Shown: in pieces, positions 17,272 through 26,637 of the stretch
Numbering within the stretch: position 1 is the first letter of the stretch
How the letters are laid out: every line of letters starts with the position of its first letter
Assembly (NCBI RefSeq): GCF_029360805.1
Contig: NZ_JARKNC010000001.1
Coordinates: 310,001-374,000, forward strand
Direction of reading: 5' to 3'
Origin: Daejeonella sp. JGW-45
GTDB taxonomy: Bacteria > Bacteroidota > Bacteroidia > Sphingobacteriales > Sphingobacteriaceae
Length of the DNA: 64,000 bases
Position numbers and translations under genes: made by a program
Notes under the pieces: model-generated
Database searches by the model: none
Told to the model about the DNA's origin: nothing
What the model saw: only the letters and a program-made list of their open reading frames with translations

Positions 17272-19086
17272 ATGGAAAAGTTTGATCACCGTGCCGCAAT
17301 TAATAATATTCCCCCTAAACCAGGGATATATCAATTCTGGTCGGATAGCGAAGAACTTATCTATATAGGTAAAGCAAAGAACCTTAAGAACCGGGTTTCG
17401 TCCTATTTTAATAAAGATAATTATCGCATCAACGCGAAAACACGTGTACTTGTAAGTAAAATCAACAAGGTCACATTTACAATTGTCGATACCGAGATTG
17501 ATGCCTGGTTGCTAGAGAATAGCCTGATAAAGAAGCATCAGCCCCGGTATAATATCTTATTAAAGGATGATAAAACATACCCTTGGATCATCATCAAAAA
17601 TGAACCTTTCCCCCGCATCTTCTGGACACGTAAGATAGTCCGCGATGGATCAACCTATTTCGGCCCTTACGCCTCGGTTAGTATGATGCATACTATCCTG
17701 GGGATGATCAGGGAGATCTATCCGCTGAGGACATGCACCCTTCCCTTAATACAGGAAAATATTCTTGCTGGAAAATTCCGGGTATGCCTGGAATACCAGA
17801 TCGGTAACTGCAAGGGGCCTTGCCAGGCCTTCCAGACTGAAGACGACTACAACCAAAACATTTCTGAGATAAAGGATATCCTTAACGGGAAAACAAGCGC
17901 AGTCATCCGGCGGCTCAAGAGCCAGCTTGATGCATCGGTTTCAGAGCTCAATTTTGAGCTGTCGCACAGGCTGAAGAGGAAGTATGACCTGCTGGACCGC
18001 TATCAGAGTAAGTCTACCATAGTTAATTCATCCATCACTGACGTAGATGTTTTCAGCATCGCTACCGATGACAAACACGCTTTCGTAAATTATCTGAAGG
18101 TGATGAACGGCACCGTCATCCAGACCCAGACCCTGGAAATGAAAAAGAAGCTGGATGAGACCGAAGAAGAACTATTGACCATCGCGATATTTGAATTCAG
18201 GACCAGGTTCAACAGCACATCTAAAGAGATAGTGGTTCCTTTTGCGCCCGATCTGAGCGACTCGGGGATACGCATAACCGTTCCAAAGCTTGGGGAGAAG
18301 AAGAAGCTCCTTGAGCTGTCGCAAAAGAATGTAATGTTCTTCAGACGCGAAAAGCTGGAGCAATATGAAAAACTTAACCCCGAATTGCGGACAGAGAGGC
18401 TGCTTACCCAGATGATGAAGGATCTGCGGCTGAACCAACTGCCGCGGCACATCGAGTGTTTTGATAATTCAAACTTCCAGGGCAAATTCCCTGTATCGGC
18501 CATCGTGGTGTTTAAAGATGCTAAACCGTCAAAAAAGGATTACCGGCATTTCAATGTCAAAACGGTAGAGGGGCCTGACGATTTTGCCACCATGGAAGAA
18601 GCGGTATTCAGGCGCTACCGGCGAATGCTTGATGAAGAGCAGAGCTTGCCCCAACTTATCGTAATAGATGGCGGGAAAGGGCAACTTTCCTCGGCTATGA
18701 AGAGTCTTAAACTGCTTGGGATTGAAACCCAGGTTACTGTAATAGGTATTGCAAAAAAGTTAGAAGAGATCTATTATCCCGGTGATCAATACCCGATGTA
18801 TCTGGATAAGAAATCGGAAACACTTAAGATCATACAACAACTGAGGGACGAGGCGCACCGATTTGGAATCACGTTCCATAGAAACAAAAGAAATAAAGCC
18901 ACCCTTGCCACTGAACTGGAGAATATTCCGGGCATTGGGCAGACGACTGCCGATAAGTTACTACGGCATTTCAAGTCTGTAAAGAAGATCAGAGAAGCTA
19001 CCGGACAAGAGTTAATGACAGTGATCAATAAAAGTCAGGTAAAAGCCCTCCAGGACTATTTTACAAAAGAAAAGCCCGGAGTATAA
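17272..19086 (+). CDS. uvrC: Excinuclease ABC subunit C
   Basis: UvrC makes the two incisions of nucleotide excision repair. The 604 residues show the GIY-YIG nuclease (Gly18-Ile-Tyr, Tyr31-Ile-Gly, Arg41, Glu82 for the 3' cut), a Cys cluster around 165-185, a UVR coiled-coil region near 200-245, the RNase H-like domain (HIECFDNSNFQG) for the 5' cut, and C-terminal helix-hairpin-helix motifs (ENIPGIGQTTADKLLRHF). A degenerate -7 box, TAGTTATG, lies 3 nt before ATG. Confidence 0.97.
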   Translation: MEKFDHRAAINNIPPKPGIYQFWSDSEELIYIGKAKNLKNRVSSYFNKDNYRINAKTRVLVSKINKVTFTIVDTEIDAWLLENSLIKKHQPRYNILLKDDKTYPWIIIKNEPFPRIFWTRKIVRDGSTYFGPYASVSMMHTILGMIREIYPLRTCTLPLIQENILAGKFRVCLEYQIGNCKGPCQAFQTEDDYNQNISEIKDILNGKTSAVIRRLKSQLDASVSELNFELSHRLKRKYDLLDRYQSKSTIVNSSITDVDVFSIATDDKHAFVNYLKVMNGTVIQTQTLEMKKKLDETEEELLTIAIFEFRTRFNSTSKEIVVPFAPDLSDSGIRITVPKLGEKKKLLELSQKNVMFFRREKLEQYEKLNPELRTERLLTQMMKDLRLNQLPRHIECFDNSNFQGKFPVSAIVVFKDAKPSKKDYRHFNVKTVEGPDDFATMEEAVFRRYRRMLDEEQSLPQLIVIDGGKGQLSSAMKSLKLLGIETQVTVIGIAKKLEEIYYPGDQYPMYLDKKSETLKIIQQLRDEAHRFGITFHRNKRNKATLATELENIPGIGQTTADKLLRHFKSVKKIREATGQELMTVINKSQVKALQDYFTKEKPGV

Positions 19087-19095
19087 TTCCGGGCT
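19073..19095 (-). terminator. Terminator of the gldKLMN operon
   Basis: A perfect 8-bp stem, AGCCCGGA (19073-19080) with TCCGGGCT (19088-19095), and a 7-nt loop. Read on the minus strand it is followed by TTTTCTTTT, the form of an intrinsic terminator for gldN. It overlaps the last codons and stop of the convergent uvrC gene. Confidence 0.65.
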
Positions 19096-19152
19096 ATCAA
19101 ATTATATAACTTTGAGATTTCAACCTTCCGGCCTCAGATCTCCGACTCAGAT

Positions 19153-20028
19153 CTAAAACGACCAGAGATCATGTTCAAAGTCCATGAGCTCTTTCTTAAC
19201 ACGTTCAGATTCCAGCAACCTATCCATACCGATAGCGTAGTCTTTTATACGCAGATCTTCCGGGTTAGATTCCTTCACAATGTAACTGGCAAAAAGCCTT
19301 TTCATAAACACATCATCATAGCTCAGGCCAGTTGCATCATTATTGCGGTTAACAACTCCCTTAGTTACAAGTAAATGACGGGCTTCAGGAAAATAGATCC
19401 AAAATGCCGGCTGCTCATCAAATGATTGGCCTGCTGCCTGGATCTTGATCATCGGTGCGATACCAATGATGCGTGGCTCGAAAACAGAACGCTGCTTGTC
19501 AAATATCCAATCTTCTTTAATCCTGAACTTAACCACGCTGTCAGGGTTAAACTCTCCGGGTTTGACCTGGGTACCGGTCTGATTACCGTCCGAGTCAAAT
19601 ATCGGCACCAATACACTGTCGGCAAAAGTAGCCATAGCTGCCTCCGGAGTCAATATCGACGAGAATTCATCGCCGTTAACATCCTCCTTGGTCGACGCTG
19701 CGCTGTATGCTGTAAGCTCTCCTTCTGCGATAGCATCTGTGAGCACTGTGATAAGTCTTGATTTCGGAGAGGCGAAGATCATATTCACCTTGTCTCTGAG
19801 ATCGATCTCGCGCCATACACGTTTGCTGAACATCACGTCAGACTCGCGCAGATTCGCGTAGGGAGAAACCTTTGCACTTAATATATTCTCCTTCTTATAA
19901 TACCCGTCAACAGGTTTTTCCGGCACCGCCTTCTGCGGTTTTGTATCATTATTCATGTTCGGAAGCTGGGCAAAAGCACCCACGGTTCCTGTTAACAGAA
20001 TAAGAGCAAAAATTACCTTCTTCTTCAT
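19153..20028 (-). CDS. gldN: Type IX secretion/gliding protein GldN (PorN)
   Basis: A periplasmic partner of GldK that forms the PorK/N ring below the outer membrane. About 291 residues: signal peptide MKKKVIFALILLTGTVGAFA, then the conserved region around SPYANLRESDVMFSKRVWREIDLRDK. ATG 20028 is chosen because it begins this signal peptide directly after the gldM stop; a TTG six bases upstream is unlikely. It is the last gene of gldKLMN and ends at a hairpin terminator. Confidence 0.93.
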   Translation of the reverse strand: MKKKVIFALILLTGTVGAFAQLPNMNNDTKPQKAVPEKPVDGYYKKENILSAKVSPYANLRESDVMFSKRVWREIDLRDKVNMIFASPKSRLITVLTDAIAEGELTAYSAASTKEDVNGDEFSSILTPEAAMATFADSVLVPIFDSDGNQTGTQVKPGEFNPDSVVKFRIKEDWIFDKQRSVFEPRIIGIAPMIKIQAAGQSFDEQPAFWIYFPEARHLLVTKGVVNRNNDATGLSYDDVFMKRLFASYIVKESNPEDLRIKDYAIGMDRLLESERVKKELMDFEHDLWSF

Positions 20029-20034
20029 AACCAA

Positions 20035-21567
20035 TTAATTTGCTTTAAACACCATGCCTGGCAGCACCCTTTGTGTACCATCGGGTCCTACAGCCACTAT
20101 ATCATCAAAGATCACCCGTGTTCCCGGCGTCACGCCTGCAATAGCCGCCTGCATCTGGGAACTGAACGTATTGCCGTTTGCTGTAAGGGCAACGACATCT
20201 GCACGCGGCTTAGCAATAACCAGGCTGAATTTGGTTACCCGGAACTTCGCGTCAAAATCGAAGTTCTCAAGGATAGCAAACAAGGCGTTCTGTGATTTAA
20301 TAACCACAGAGCTCAGGGAACCACTGGTTTTCCCTGCAAACTTTGCTATCGGATCCGGGATCCGTTTAACGCGAAACTCTGTAGAACCTACATTTGTTGT
20401 CTTACCACCGATATTTGCTGAAACGTTCACTTTAGCAATTGTGCCCGGTGAACTTACGTTGACAGTATACTTCCCGGCAGACCCCGAAATATTTCCGCCG
20501 CTCATGGTAACAATCAGGCTTTCTTTAGGGATGCCGGGTGCCGATACCGATACCGGATTAGGAACACCAACATAAAATACATTCATCTTATCTGGTGAAA
20601 CTACCGCCGAAGGGCGTGCTACCTGGTATTTCTGTAATGGTGTCTTATATGTTTTGACAGAGCCATCAGTTTGCTTAACGCTAACTGTGCCTTCCCAGGT
20701 GAAAATTCCTTCTTTGCTGGTATTTACTGTATAAGTACCCTTGCCATCTCTCACCGCCAGTCTTGAGCCGCCGACGCTGATATCAGGGCTAGACTTAGAA
20801 TCAGAAGCGGTTAAAAACACCTCCGCTGTATAGGGCTGCCCCTGGATAAGGTACGAAGTTGGAGCTACCGCAACCGCAGCAAATTGATCAAGGTTAACTA
20901 TTGCCTGGTCCATTTTGCCCAGGATACGTTTAACGACTTCAGACTCGGCATTTTTAATATCAGCCTGTATCTTAGCCAAAGCAGTTATAGCTGCCGTAAG
21001 CGGGATGCCATCGCCAAAGTTCGACTGCTCCCATGACCTTTTTACAGGGCCCCGGTTAGGCGGATCGACAGCCTGAAGCGAAAAGTTTATTCCCTGGCGT
21101 TCCTTTTCGTCGAGCAACGCAAGTAGTTTGGCCCGCGTATCGTTGATCCTCTTCTTCAGTTCAGCTGCGCGCCCCTGATTGATCATCAGACGCGGAGAAA
21201 TGTCCAGGTTATCTCTTGCACTTATATCACCAGTAGCTTCGTTGATGCCGCCACCCTCGGTTACAAACAATTTCTGCAAACCTTCAACGTGTGTATTAAG
21301 CTCGTCCAGGTATGCACTGGCCTGTTTCGCTTTGTCGTAAATTGGTTTAGCCCGCGCAGGCTCGTCTTTTAGTTTGGTCGCTTCAAACGAAGCATATGTC
21401 GCATCAACCCCGCTTTGAACGTTTTCTGTTGATGTGTTCAAACTATCTGTCAGGTTTTTGAAGGCTTCAAGGATCGAATCACTGACATTTAGCGCTACTA
21501 AGCCAAGCAGCACCAGGTACAGTATTCCGATCATTTTCTGCCTTGGGGTTTCTTTACCTCCAGCCAT
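20035..21567 (-). CDS. gldM: Type IX secretion motor protein GldM (PorM)
   Basis: The periplasmic shaft of the T9SS/gliding motor. The 510 residues have a short cytoplasmic N-terminus containing Arg9, which matches the conserved Arg of characterised GldM. One transmembrane helix (about 12-33) is followed by the four periplasmic domains D1-D4, seen as a helical region (about 60-215) and then beta-rich repeats. With GldL it converts the proton gradient into rotation. It is placed 45 bp after gldL. Confidence 0.95.
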   Translation of the reverse strand: MAGGKETPRQKMIGILYLVLLGLVALNVSDSILEAFKNLTDSLNTSTENVQSGVDATYASFEATKLKDEPARAKPIYDKAKQASAYLDELNTHVEGLQKLFVTEGGGINEATGDISARDNLDISPRLMINQGRAAELKKRINDTRAKLLALLDEKERQGINFSLQAVDPPNRGPVKRSWEQSNFGDGIPLTAAITALAKIQADIKNAESEVVKRILGKMDQAIVNLDQFAAVAVAPTSYLIQGQPYTAEVFLTASDSKSSPDISVGGSRLAVRDGKGTYTVNTSKEGIFTWEGTVSVKQTDGSVKTYKTPLQKYQVARPSAVVSPDKMNVFYVGVPNPVSVSAPGIPKESLIVTMSGGNISGSAGKYTVNVSSPGTIAKVNVSANIGGKTTNVGSTEFRVKRIPDPIAKFAGKTSGSLSSVVIKSQNALFAILENFDFDAKFRVTKFSLVIAKPRADVVALTANGNTFSSQMQAAIAGVTPGTRVIFDDIVAVGPDGTQRVLPGMVFKAN

Positions 21568-21611
21568 GAATTTCTTTTTTAAATTTTAAGGATAAAATAT
21601 AATACTGAAGG

Positions 21612-22412
21612 TTATCGGTTTGGCTGATTCATCGCAGACAACATATTGCCATAGATCGAATTCAGGGATGAAAGATTCTTAGCCAGTTTACCAACTTCTT
21701 CTTTGAATTGCTTGGAGTCTTCCATCGATTCATTAAAATTTTGCATGGTAAGCGAAAGGTTAGAATAGAATTTATTCATCGACTTCAAATGAGCACTTGA
21801 ATCCTGTAATTCCAGTTCGTAAACAGCATTCAGCGCGGAAATATTCTTAGCAAGAGAATTAACCTGCTCATGGTATGCTTTAGAGTCAATTCCGCTATCG
21901 GCCATTTCACGTAAGCTGGCAGTTGCGTTATTGAACGCCGTATTAAGGTTATCGAAACTACCTGAGGCTGTTTTTACTTTAGCGGTGAACTCGGTTGTAG
22001 CACTTGCAGAATCCGCAACATTGGAAATTGCCGACACCTTATCGCCGAAAGTGCGTAATCCGGTACCCAGGCTCTCGATAAGATCAGGACCGATCTTCGC
22101 GTCAGATAGCATTCTATCAAGAGCAGCGGTAGAATTAGGAGCGCCTGCACCCTGAAAGGAAGATGATTTTGGTAATTCTCCCTGAAAGTCCGGATCCAGC
22201 TCAGGATATACCCTGGTCCAGTCGGTTTCTGTAGTCTCTGCCTGAAATCCTAATGCGAAGAACAGAATGGCCTCTGTGATAAGCCCTGCAGCGATCATTA
22301 TCTCGCCCCCTTTCCAGTGAAGGATCTTAAACATTAAGCCTACGATTACCACTGAAGCACCCCAGGATATCAGCGTATTAATACCAAGTTTGAATTTTTT
22401 CTTTTGAGCCAT
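21612..22412 (-). CDS. gldL: Type IX secretion motor protein GldL (PorL)
   Basis: The inner-membrane motor subunit that surrounds the GldM helices. Of 266 residues, two N-terminal helices (about 12-30 and 36-56) flank the motif ILHWKGGE. Glu47 in the second helix (TEAILFF) probably corresponds to the proton-carrying Glu of characterised GldL, and Lys29 is in the first. The long cytoplasmic tail is helical with repeated Ser/Ala/Asn stretches. It follows gldK by 38 bp. Confidence 0.94.
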   Translation of the reverse strand: MAQKKKFKLGINTLISWGASVVIVGLMFKILHWKGGEIMIAAGLITEAILFFALGFQAETTETDWTRVYPELDPDFQGELPKSSSFQGAGAPNSTAALDRMLSDAKIGPDLIESLGTGLRTFGDKVSAISNVADSASATTEFTAKVKTASGSFDNLNTAFNNATASLREMADSGIDSKAYHEQVNSLAKNISALNAVYELELQDSSAHLKSMNKFYSNLSLTMQNFNESMEDSKQFKEEVGKLAKNLSSLNSIYGNMLSAMNQPNR

Positions 22413-22450
22413 AACAGATGTAGAAGTTTTTAAGTAGAGGTTTTTAGTGT

Positions 22451-23770
22451 TTATAGTTTGTCTTTGATATCCCGTCCCTGATACTTCGTGATGCAGCGGA
22501 AGCCGATGTAAGATTTAGCTGTATCCTGGAATTCAAACTGGCTTGCCGAGTTCTGAAGGAAATAACCGATGTCTTTCCATGACCCTCCGCGAACAACCTT
22601 GCGTTTTAAAACTTCAGGATCTTCAGGGCGGGCTTCATAACTGAACGTTGGATTCATATCATGTGTAAACGTGGAAGCAGATTCGTCAAATGCCGAAGAT
22701 GTCCATTCTGATACGTTTCCTGCCATATTATACAATCCGTAATCGTTCGGATAATAAGATTTTACGTTTACCGTGAAAGGTCCCCCATCATCAATGTAAT
22801 TACCACGGCCCGGTTTAAAGTTAGCCATTAAACATCCCTTGGCGTTACGGATATACGGGCCGCCCCATGGATAGCTCGTACCTACCCGGCCGCCGCGTGC
22901 TGCATACTCAAACTCAGCTTCTGTGGGAAGTTCATAATCAGCGCGTTTAGGAAGCTTACGGCTTTCCTTGTAGGATTCGTTAAAACGGGTACGCCACACT
23001 GTGAACGCGCGTGCCTGTCTCCAGTTCACACCCACCACCGGGTACTTGGCAAATGCTGGATGTGAAAAATATCCCTTTACCATAGGCTCGTTCTGTGCGT
23101 AGGCAAAATCTGATAGCCATACCAGCGTATCAGGATATATGCCAACGGTATCCCTGAGAATAAAATCTGAACGCTTAGCCTCTTTATTAAACCTGCTGTT
23201 TGATGCTTCACGTAATCTCATGATCGCAAAGTTGTATTTCAGCAGTCTCACGTCAAGTTCATTACGGTCAAACACACGATCCTCACCCTGGTAATACATA
23301 GCCTGAAGCTTAGATGCATCGCCGGTATTCTTTCCTTTACCACCCCAAAGCGCACTGCCGTTACCTACCTTCTTCCAGTCGATATACTTCTTACCCATGT
23401 CGTTCGGGTCGACTTTACCTTTTGGCTTGAGGTAATATTTATCATCCTGAAGATACGTGGTAATAGCAATAGAGTCACGAACCCAGTTCACAAACTGCCT
23501 GTATTCGCTGTTGGTGATCTCGGTCTCGTCCATATAAAACGCCTGGACTGTTACCTGCTTGTTCTGGGAGATCTGAGCATAAGTAACATCCTGATCTGTC
23601 TGCCCCATGATAAAAGTACCTGCCGGAATGTAAACCATTCCATACGGAACCTCGTTATTCTTAAATTTTTTACCCGAAACACCAACCAATTCCCCATTAG
23701 TCCCACCTTTACCGCAGCTAGTTCCTAAAAACGCCAATGCTGCAAGAGCGATAAAGTATATTTTTTTCAT
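22451..23770 (-). CDS. gldK: Type IX secretion lipoprotein GldK (PorK)
   Basis: The outer-membrane-anchored ring lipoprotein. From ATG 23770 the signal peptide MKKIYFIALAALAFLGTSC gives lipidated Cys19; the in-frame extension 15 codons upstream would spoil it. The mature part (about 440 residues) is a formylglycine-generating-enzyme/sulfatase-modifying fold (PAGTFIMGQTD, ETEITNSEYRQFV, YELPTEAEFEYAARGG, NVSEWTSSAFD, VVRGGSW), used structurally in GldK. First gene of gldKLMN, with a 383-bp upstream region holding a 22-bp palindrome. Confidence 0.95.
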   Translation of the reverse strand: MKKIYFIALAALAFLGTSCGKGGTNGELVGVSGKKFKNNEVPYGMVYIPAGTFIMGQTDQDVTYAQISQNKQVTVQAFYMDETEITNSEYRQFVNWVRDSIAITTYLQDDKYYLKPKGKVDPNDMGKKYIDWKKVGNGSALWGGKGKNTGDASKLQAMYYQGEDRVFDRNELDVRLLKYNFAIMRLREASNSRFNKEAKRSDFILRDTVGIYPDTLVWLSDFAYAQNEPMVKGYFSHPAFAKYPVVGVNWRQARAFTVWRTRFNESYKESRKLPKRADYELPTEAEFEYAARGGRVGTSYPWGGPYIRNAKGCLMANFKPGRGNYIDDGGPFTVNVKSYYPNDYGLYNMAGNVSEWTSSAFDESASTFTHDMNPTFSYEARPEDPEVLKRKVVRGGSWKDIGYFLQNSASQFEFQDTAKSYIGFRCITKYQGRDIKDKL

Positions 23771-24153
23771 TTCAAATATTTGTTTTAACTGGTAATAATG
23801 CTTGAAAAGCCCCAATTAACGTCTTTTGTCTGGCACCTCACTCCTTTATATACCGCTTCTTACCCTATTATTTCCTTAAATCCATTTAAGGAATATAAGT
23901 CGAATATAATAAAAAAAGCACATAAAACCGGGTGCACCAGCTATTTTCCTCAGGCCGTAACCATCTCATTCTCACTACAACAACGTAAGAACCAGCTGAT
24001 TTTGGACGATATAGAACGTTAAATTAGCGCTTCTATTTTAAACAACATAAAATATTTCCTTGATACGTTCTTCAGGACATAAAGGTTGCTGAAATTATTA
24101 TTTCTATTTAATCTTCGTCTGTACTCCTTACTATTTACGAAAAAAGAGGTAAC
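23771..24153. other. Noncoding region between hemD-like gene and gldK
   Basis: AT-rich with no credible gene. It holds one strong feature, a 9-bp palindromic stem TTCCTTAAA/TTTAAGGAA with a 4-nt loop at 23872-23893, about 100 bp upstream of gldK, and a nearby direct repeat of GAATATAA. No exact TAnnTTTG box was found on the minus strand. It is presumably the gldKLMN promoter region, the palindrome being a possible operator or a weak terminator for the hemD-like gene. Confidence 0.45.
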
Positions 24154-24924
24154 TTATTTATTCACCTGCTTGATATATTGCTCAATGGCCATAGTCATAC
24201 TGGGAGCCTGAGGAGTTGGCGCAGGGATGTTAAGAATCAGATCGTGTTCAAGGGCAGCTTTATGTGTGCTCGCTCCAAATGCGGCTATGCGCGTATGGTT
24301 TTGCTTGAAATCGGGGAAATTAATAAACAATGAATGGATGCTGCTGGGACTGAAAAACGCGATGACATCGTAAAACACTTCAGCCAGGTCAGATAGATCA
24401 CTGCATACGGTATGAAATAAGATCGCGGGTTGGAAATCATAACCGTGGCTTTGAAGAAACTTCTGGGTTTCCTCGGCGGCTACATCCGAACAGGGATAAA
24501 GAAACTTTTCGGCAGCGTGCTTTTTCAATACATCAGCAAGGTCTGCAGCTGTCTGCTTGCCGAAAAATATTTTGCGCTTGCGGTACTGAATATACTTCTG
24601 AAGGTATAAGGCAATGGTTTCAGAAATGCAGAAGTATTTCATATCGGCAGGAACATCATGCCGCATCTCTTCACATATCCTGAAAAAATGATCTACAGCG
24701 TTCTTGCTGGTAAATATGACCGCGGTAAAATCGGCCAGGTTAATCTTCTCCTTACGGAAATCTTTAGCCGAAACACCTTCAACGTGAATAAAAGACCGGA
24801 AGTCAATCTTCAGATTGTGCTTTTTGGCAAGATCAAAGTAAGGTGACTTGTCGGATTCGGGCTTGGGCAGTGTTACCAGGATGCTTTTTACTTTTCTGGG
24901 CTTCTCATTAGTTGGTAATTGCAT
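24154..24924 (-). CDS. hemD: Uroporphyrinogen-III synthase family protein
   Basis: A HemD-family protein (256 residues) with two alternating alpha/beta domains. It would close hydroxymethylbilane to uroporphyrinogen III in heme synthesis. Supporting stretches are VKSILVTLPKP at the N-terminus, FTAVIFTSKNAVDHFF, a central YPCSDVAAEET and the C-terminal FFSPSSIHSLF, each matching the expected HemD pattern (fTS.navr, spS.v..f). HemD is poorly conserved, so function rests on pattern. It is co-oriented with the DUF4271 gene, 10 bp apart. Other heme genes in the window are hemW, ctaA and cyoE. Confidence 0.8.
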   Translation of the reverse strand: MQLPTNEKPRKVKSILVTLPKPESDKSPYFDLAKKHNLKIDFRSFIHVEGVSAKDFRKEKINLADFTAVIFTSKNAVDHFFRICEEMRHDVPADMKYFCISETIALYLQKYIQYRKRKIFFGKQTAADLADVLKKHAAEKFLYPCSDVAAEETQKFLQSHGYDFQPAILFHTVCSDLSDLAEVFYDVIAFFSPSSIHSLFINFPDFKQNHTRIAAFGASTHKAALEHDLILNIPAPTPQAPSMTMAIEQYIKQVNK

Positions 24925-24934
24925 ATTTATTAAC

Positions 24935-25918
24935 TTAAAACCGAAGTGCTTTAAAAAGTATAATTAATGGGCAAAATTCGAGGGCACAAAGGTAAATAAT
25001 TAAATAAACTTTTGGAAACCTATAGTTAGATAAGATGTTGACGCCTGCCCTGAAGAACTGGAGGATAAAGATCACTACCAGCACCAAAATCCCAATATAT
25101 CCATAGATGCCGGCATAACTGCGGGGCGTAAGGCTGAATGCAACAACAAGGGGAAGAAACAGGAGCGCACTATTAAAATAGCTCAGGTATAATATCGAAA
25201 CGTATTCACGCACCAAACGGCGGATATCGAAAAGAAAACCAAGAAGTCTCAGTACGATGATCTTCATCGTAAACAATCCGATTATAGCGGCAGACAGCAG
25301 AATGAACAGCTCAAAGCCCTCGACGGGATAGGATAACTGAAGGTATTTACCCGTGAGGTACAGGAACATCCCGATGATAAGACCAAACAACAGATAAAGA
25401 AATACAAAAGGCCAGGAACTGAACAGGTTATCTTCTTTATTAACCTGCCCGAGAATCTGGTTGCTGTAAAAAGATTGAACAATGGAATTGAGCTCCTTGG
25501 CAAAGAAAAACCTGATCACTGCAAAAAACAAGATAAGAAAGAGGATTACACCTATGATCCAGGCCTCGCCCGTTGGCCGCGGTGTTCCGCGGTCATACCG
25601 GCTTACCTTCTTCGGAAATTTAGCAGCCCAGGCATTGAAGTCCGTATTCTTGACAGTATACAGCTCCATCAGGCTATCAACAAAACGGTTCGGCCGATGG
25701 GGGTCCGGAGCCTTTATCCATAAAACTGCCAGTGAATCGCCTACACGCTTTATTGAGTCGCGAACAAATTGCCGCCGGGCAAGAAAGGCGGAATCCCTGT
25801 AAACAGGCCTGTAAGTCTGCCTTACCGGCTCAGCAGAACGGTTACTGTCAATCTGCGCCAAGGCGGCCGAATTAAGAAAAAATAACACCAGTATAATACC
25901 GTGTAAACGTTTTAACAT
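24935..25918 (-). CDS. DUF4271 membrane protein
   Basis: About 327 residues from ATG 25918, chosen because it opens a signal peptide (MLKRLHGIILVLFFLNSAALAQ); the frame runs 46 codons further upstream without a plausible start. A polar region of about 110 residues is followed by roughly six transmembrane helices to the C-terminus. It matches the DUF4271 family of Bacteroidota, commonly found next to hemD. Function unknown; pairing with hemD suggests an envelope or heme link, which is only an inference. Confidence 0.75.
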   Translation of the reverse strand: MLKRLHGIILVLFFLNSAALAQIDSNRSAEPVRQTYRPVYRDSAFLARRQFVRDSIKRVGDSLAVLWIKAPDPHRPNRFVDSLMELYTVKNTDFNAWAAKFPKKVSRYDRGTPRPTGEAWIIGVILFLILFFAVIRFFFAKELNSIVQSFYSNQILGQVNKEDNLFSSWPFVFLYLLFGLIIGMFLYLTGKYLQLSYPVEGFELFILLSAAIIGLFTMKIIVLRLLGFLFDIRRLVREYVSILYLSYFNSALLFLPLVVAFSLTPRSYAGIYGYIGILVLVVIFILQFFRAGVNILSNYRFPKVYLIIYLCALEFCPLIILFKALRF

Positions 25919-26123
25919 TCCTAAAACCTTTGAATACAGAATATATGCCTGCAGCACAAATTTGCATTTTTTTAACCGATCGCTGAAGTAAAAGCTGCAC
26001 AAAATGAATATCGCACTGGATTGTGCCTCATGTTCGGGCACAGGATAAATGGCCACTATATTTTACAAACTTATGGCTCAAACGATGAAAAAACAGAATA
26101 ATAATCACCAAATGATTGAAATA

Positions 26124-26155
26124 TTTGAACATTATTCTCCAACTGATTATATTTG
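26124..26155 (+). promoter_or_regulatory. Promoter of the Lrp-family gene (leaderless geometry)
   Basis: TTTG at 26124-26127, 20-bp spacer, TATATTTG at 26148-26155: a full match to the Bacteroidota -33/-7 consensus. The -7 box ends 4 nt before ATG 26160, so the transcript should begin at or next to the start codon. Confidence 0.65.
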
Positions 26156-26159
26156 AAGA

Positions 26160-26636
26160 ATGTTACCTCCTAAAGAACTTTCGCTCGATCATACAGATCT
26201 CAGCATCCTGAGACTGATGCAGGACAACGCACGAATATCGAATGCAGATATTGCCCGCGAACTCGAGATGGCCCCCTCTGCGGTACTTGAGAGGGTAAAA
26301 AAGCTCGAGCAGAAAGAAATTATCCTGCAGTATACTACACGTCTTAACCCGCTGGCCCTGCACCAGAATCTCCTGGCCTTTGTCTTCATAAAGGCTGCCG
26401 ATGGCTTGGGCTGCAGTGACACAGCGAATGAGCTTTCCAGGATCCCCGAAGTTCAGGAAGTCCACCACGTAGCCGGTGATGATTGTTACCTGGTGAAGAT
26501 CCGCACCGCCGACTCCGCCGCGTTGATGCACCTGATGCGAAGCTCCCTGAGTAAGATCCCCAATATCATATCAACCCGTACTACCATTGTCCTTGAAACG
26601 GTAAAAGAACAGCAACAATTAGTAATATCCCAATAA
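26160..26636 (+). CDS. Lrp/AsnC-family transcriptional regulator
   Basis: 158 residues with the usual two domains: an N-terminal winged helix-turn-helix (LDHTDLSILRLMQDNARISNADIARELEMAPSAVLERVKKLE) and a C-terminal RAM ligand-binding domain (VQEVHHVAGDDCYLVKIRTAD). Such regulators sense amino acids and often control an adjacent exporter. The DMT transporter gene starts 1 nt after its stop, so that exporter is the probable target. Its own promoter appears leaderless. Confidence 0.93.
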   Translation: MLPPKELSLDHTDLSILRLMQDNARISNADIARELEMAPSAVLERVKKLEQKEIILQYTTRLNPLALHQNLLAFVFIKAADGLGCSDTANELSRIPEVQEVHHVAGDDCYLVKIRTADSAALMHLMRSSLSKIPNIISTRTTIVLETVKEQQQLVISQ

Positions 26637-26637
26637 A

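Noticed and set aside
18090-18503. A 137-codon frame antisense to uvrC
   Set aside because: It lies wholly inside uvrC, is Ser/Phe-rich as expected for the complement of a Lys/Glu-rich gene, and has no homology that I recognise.
23798-24022. A 74-codon open frame upstream of gldK
   Set aside because: It crosses the palindrome at 23872-23893 and reads as AT-rich noncoding sequence without family resemblance.
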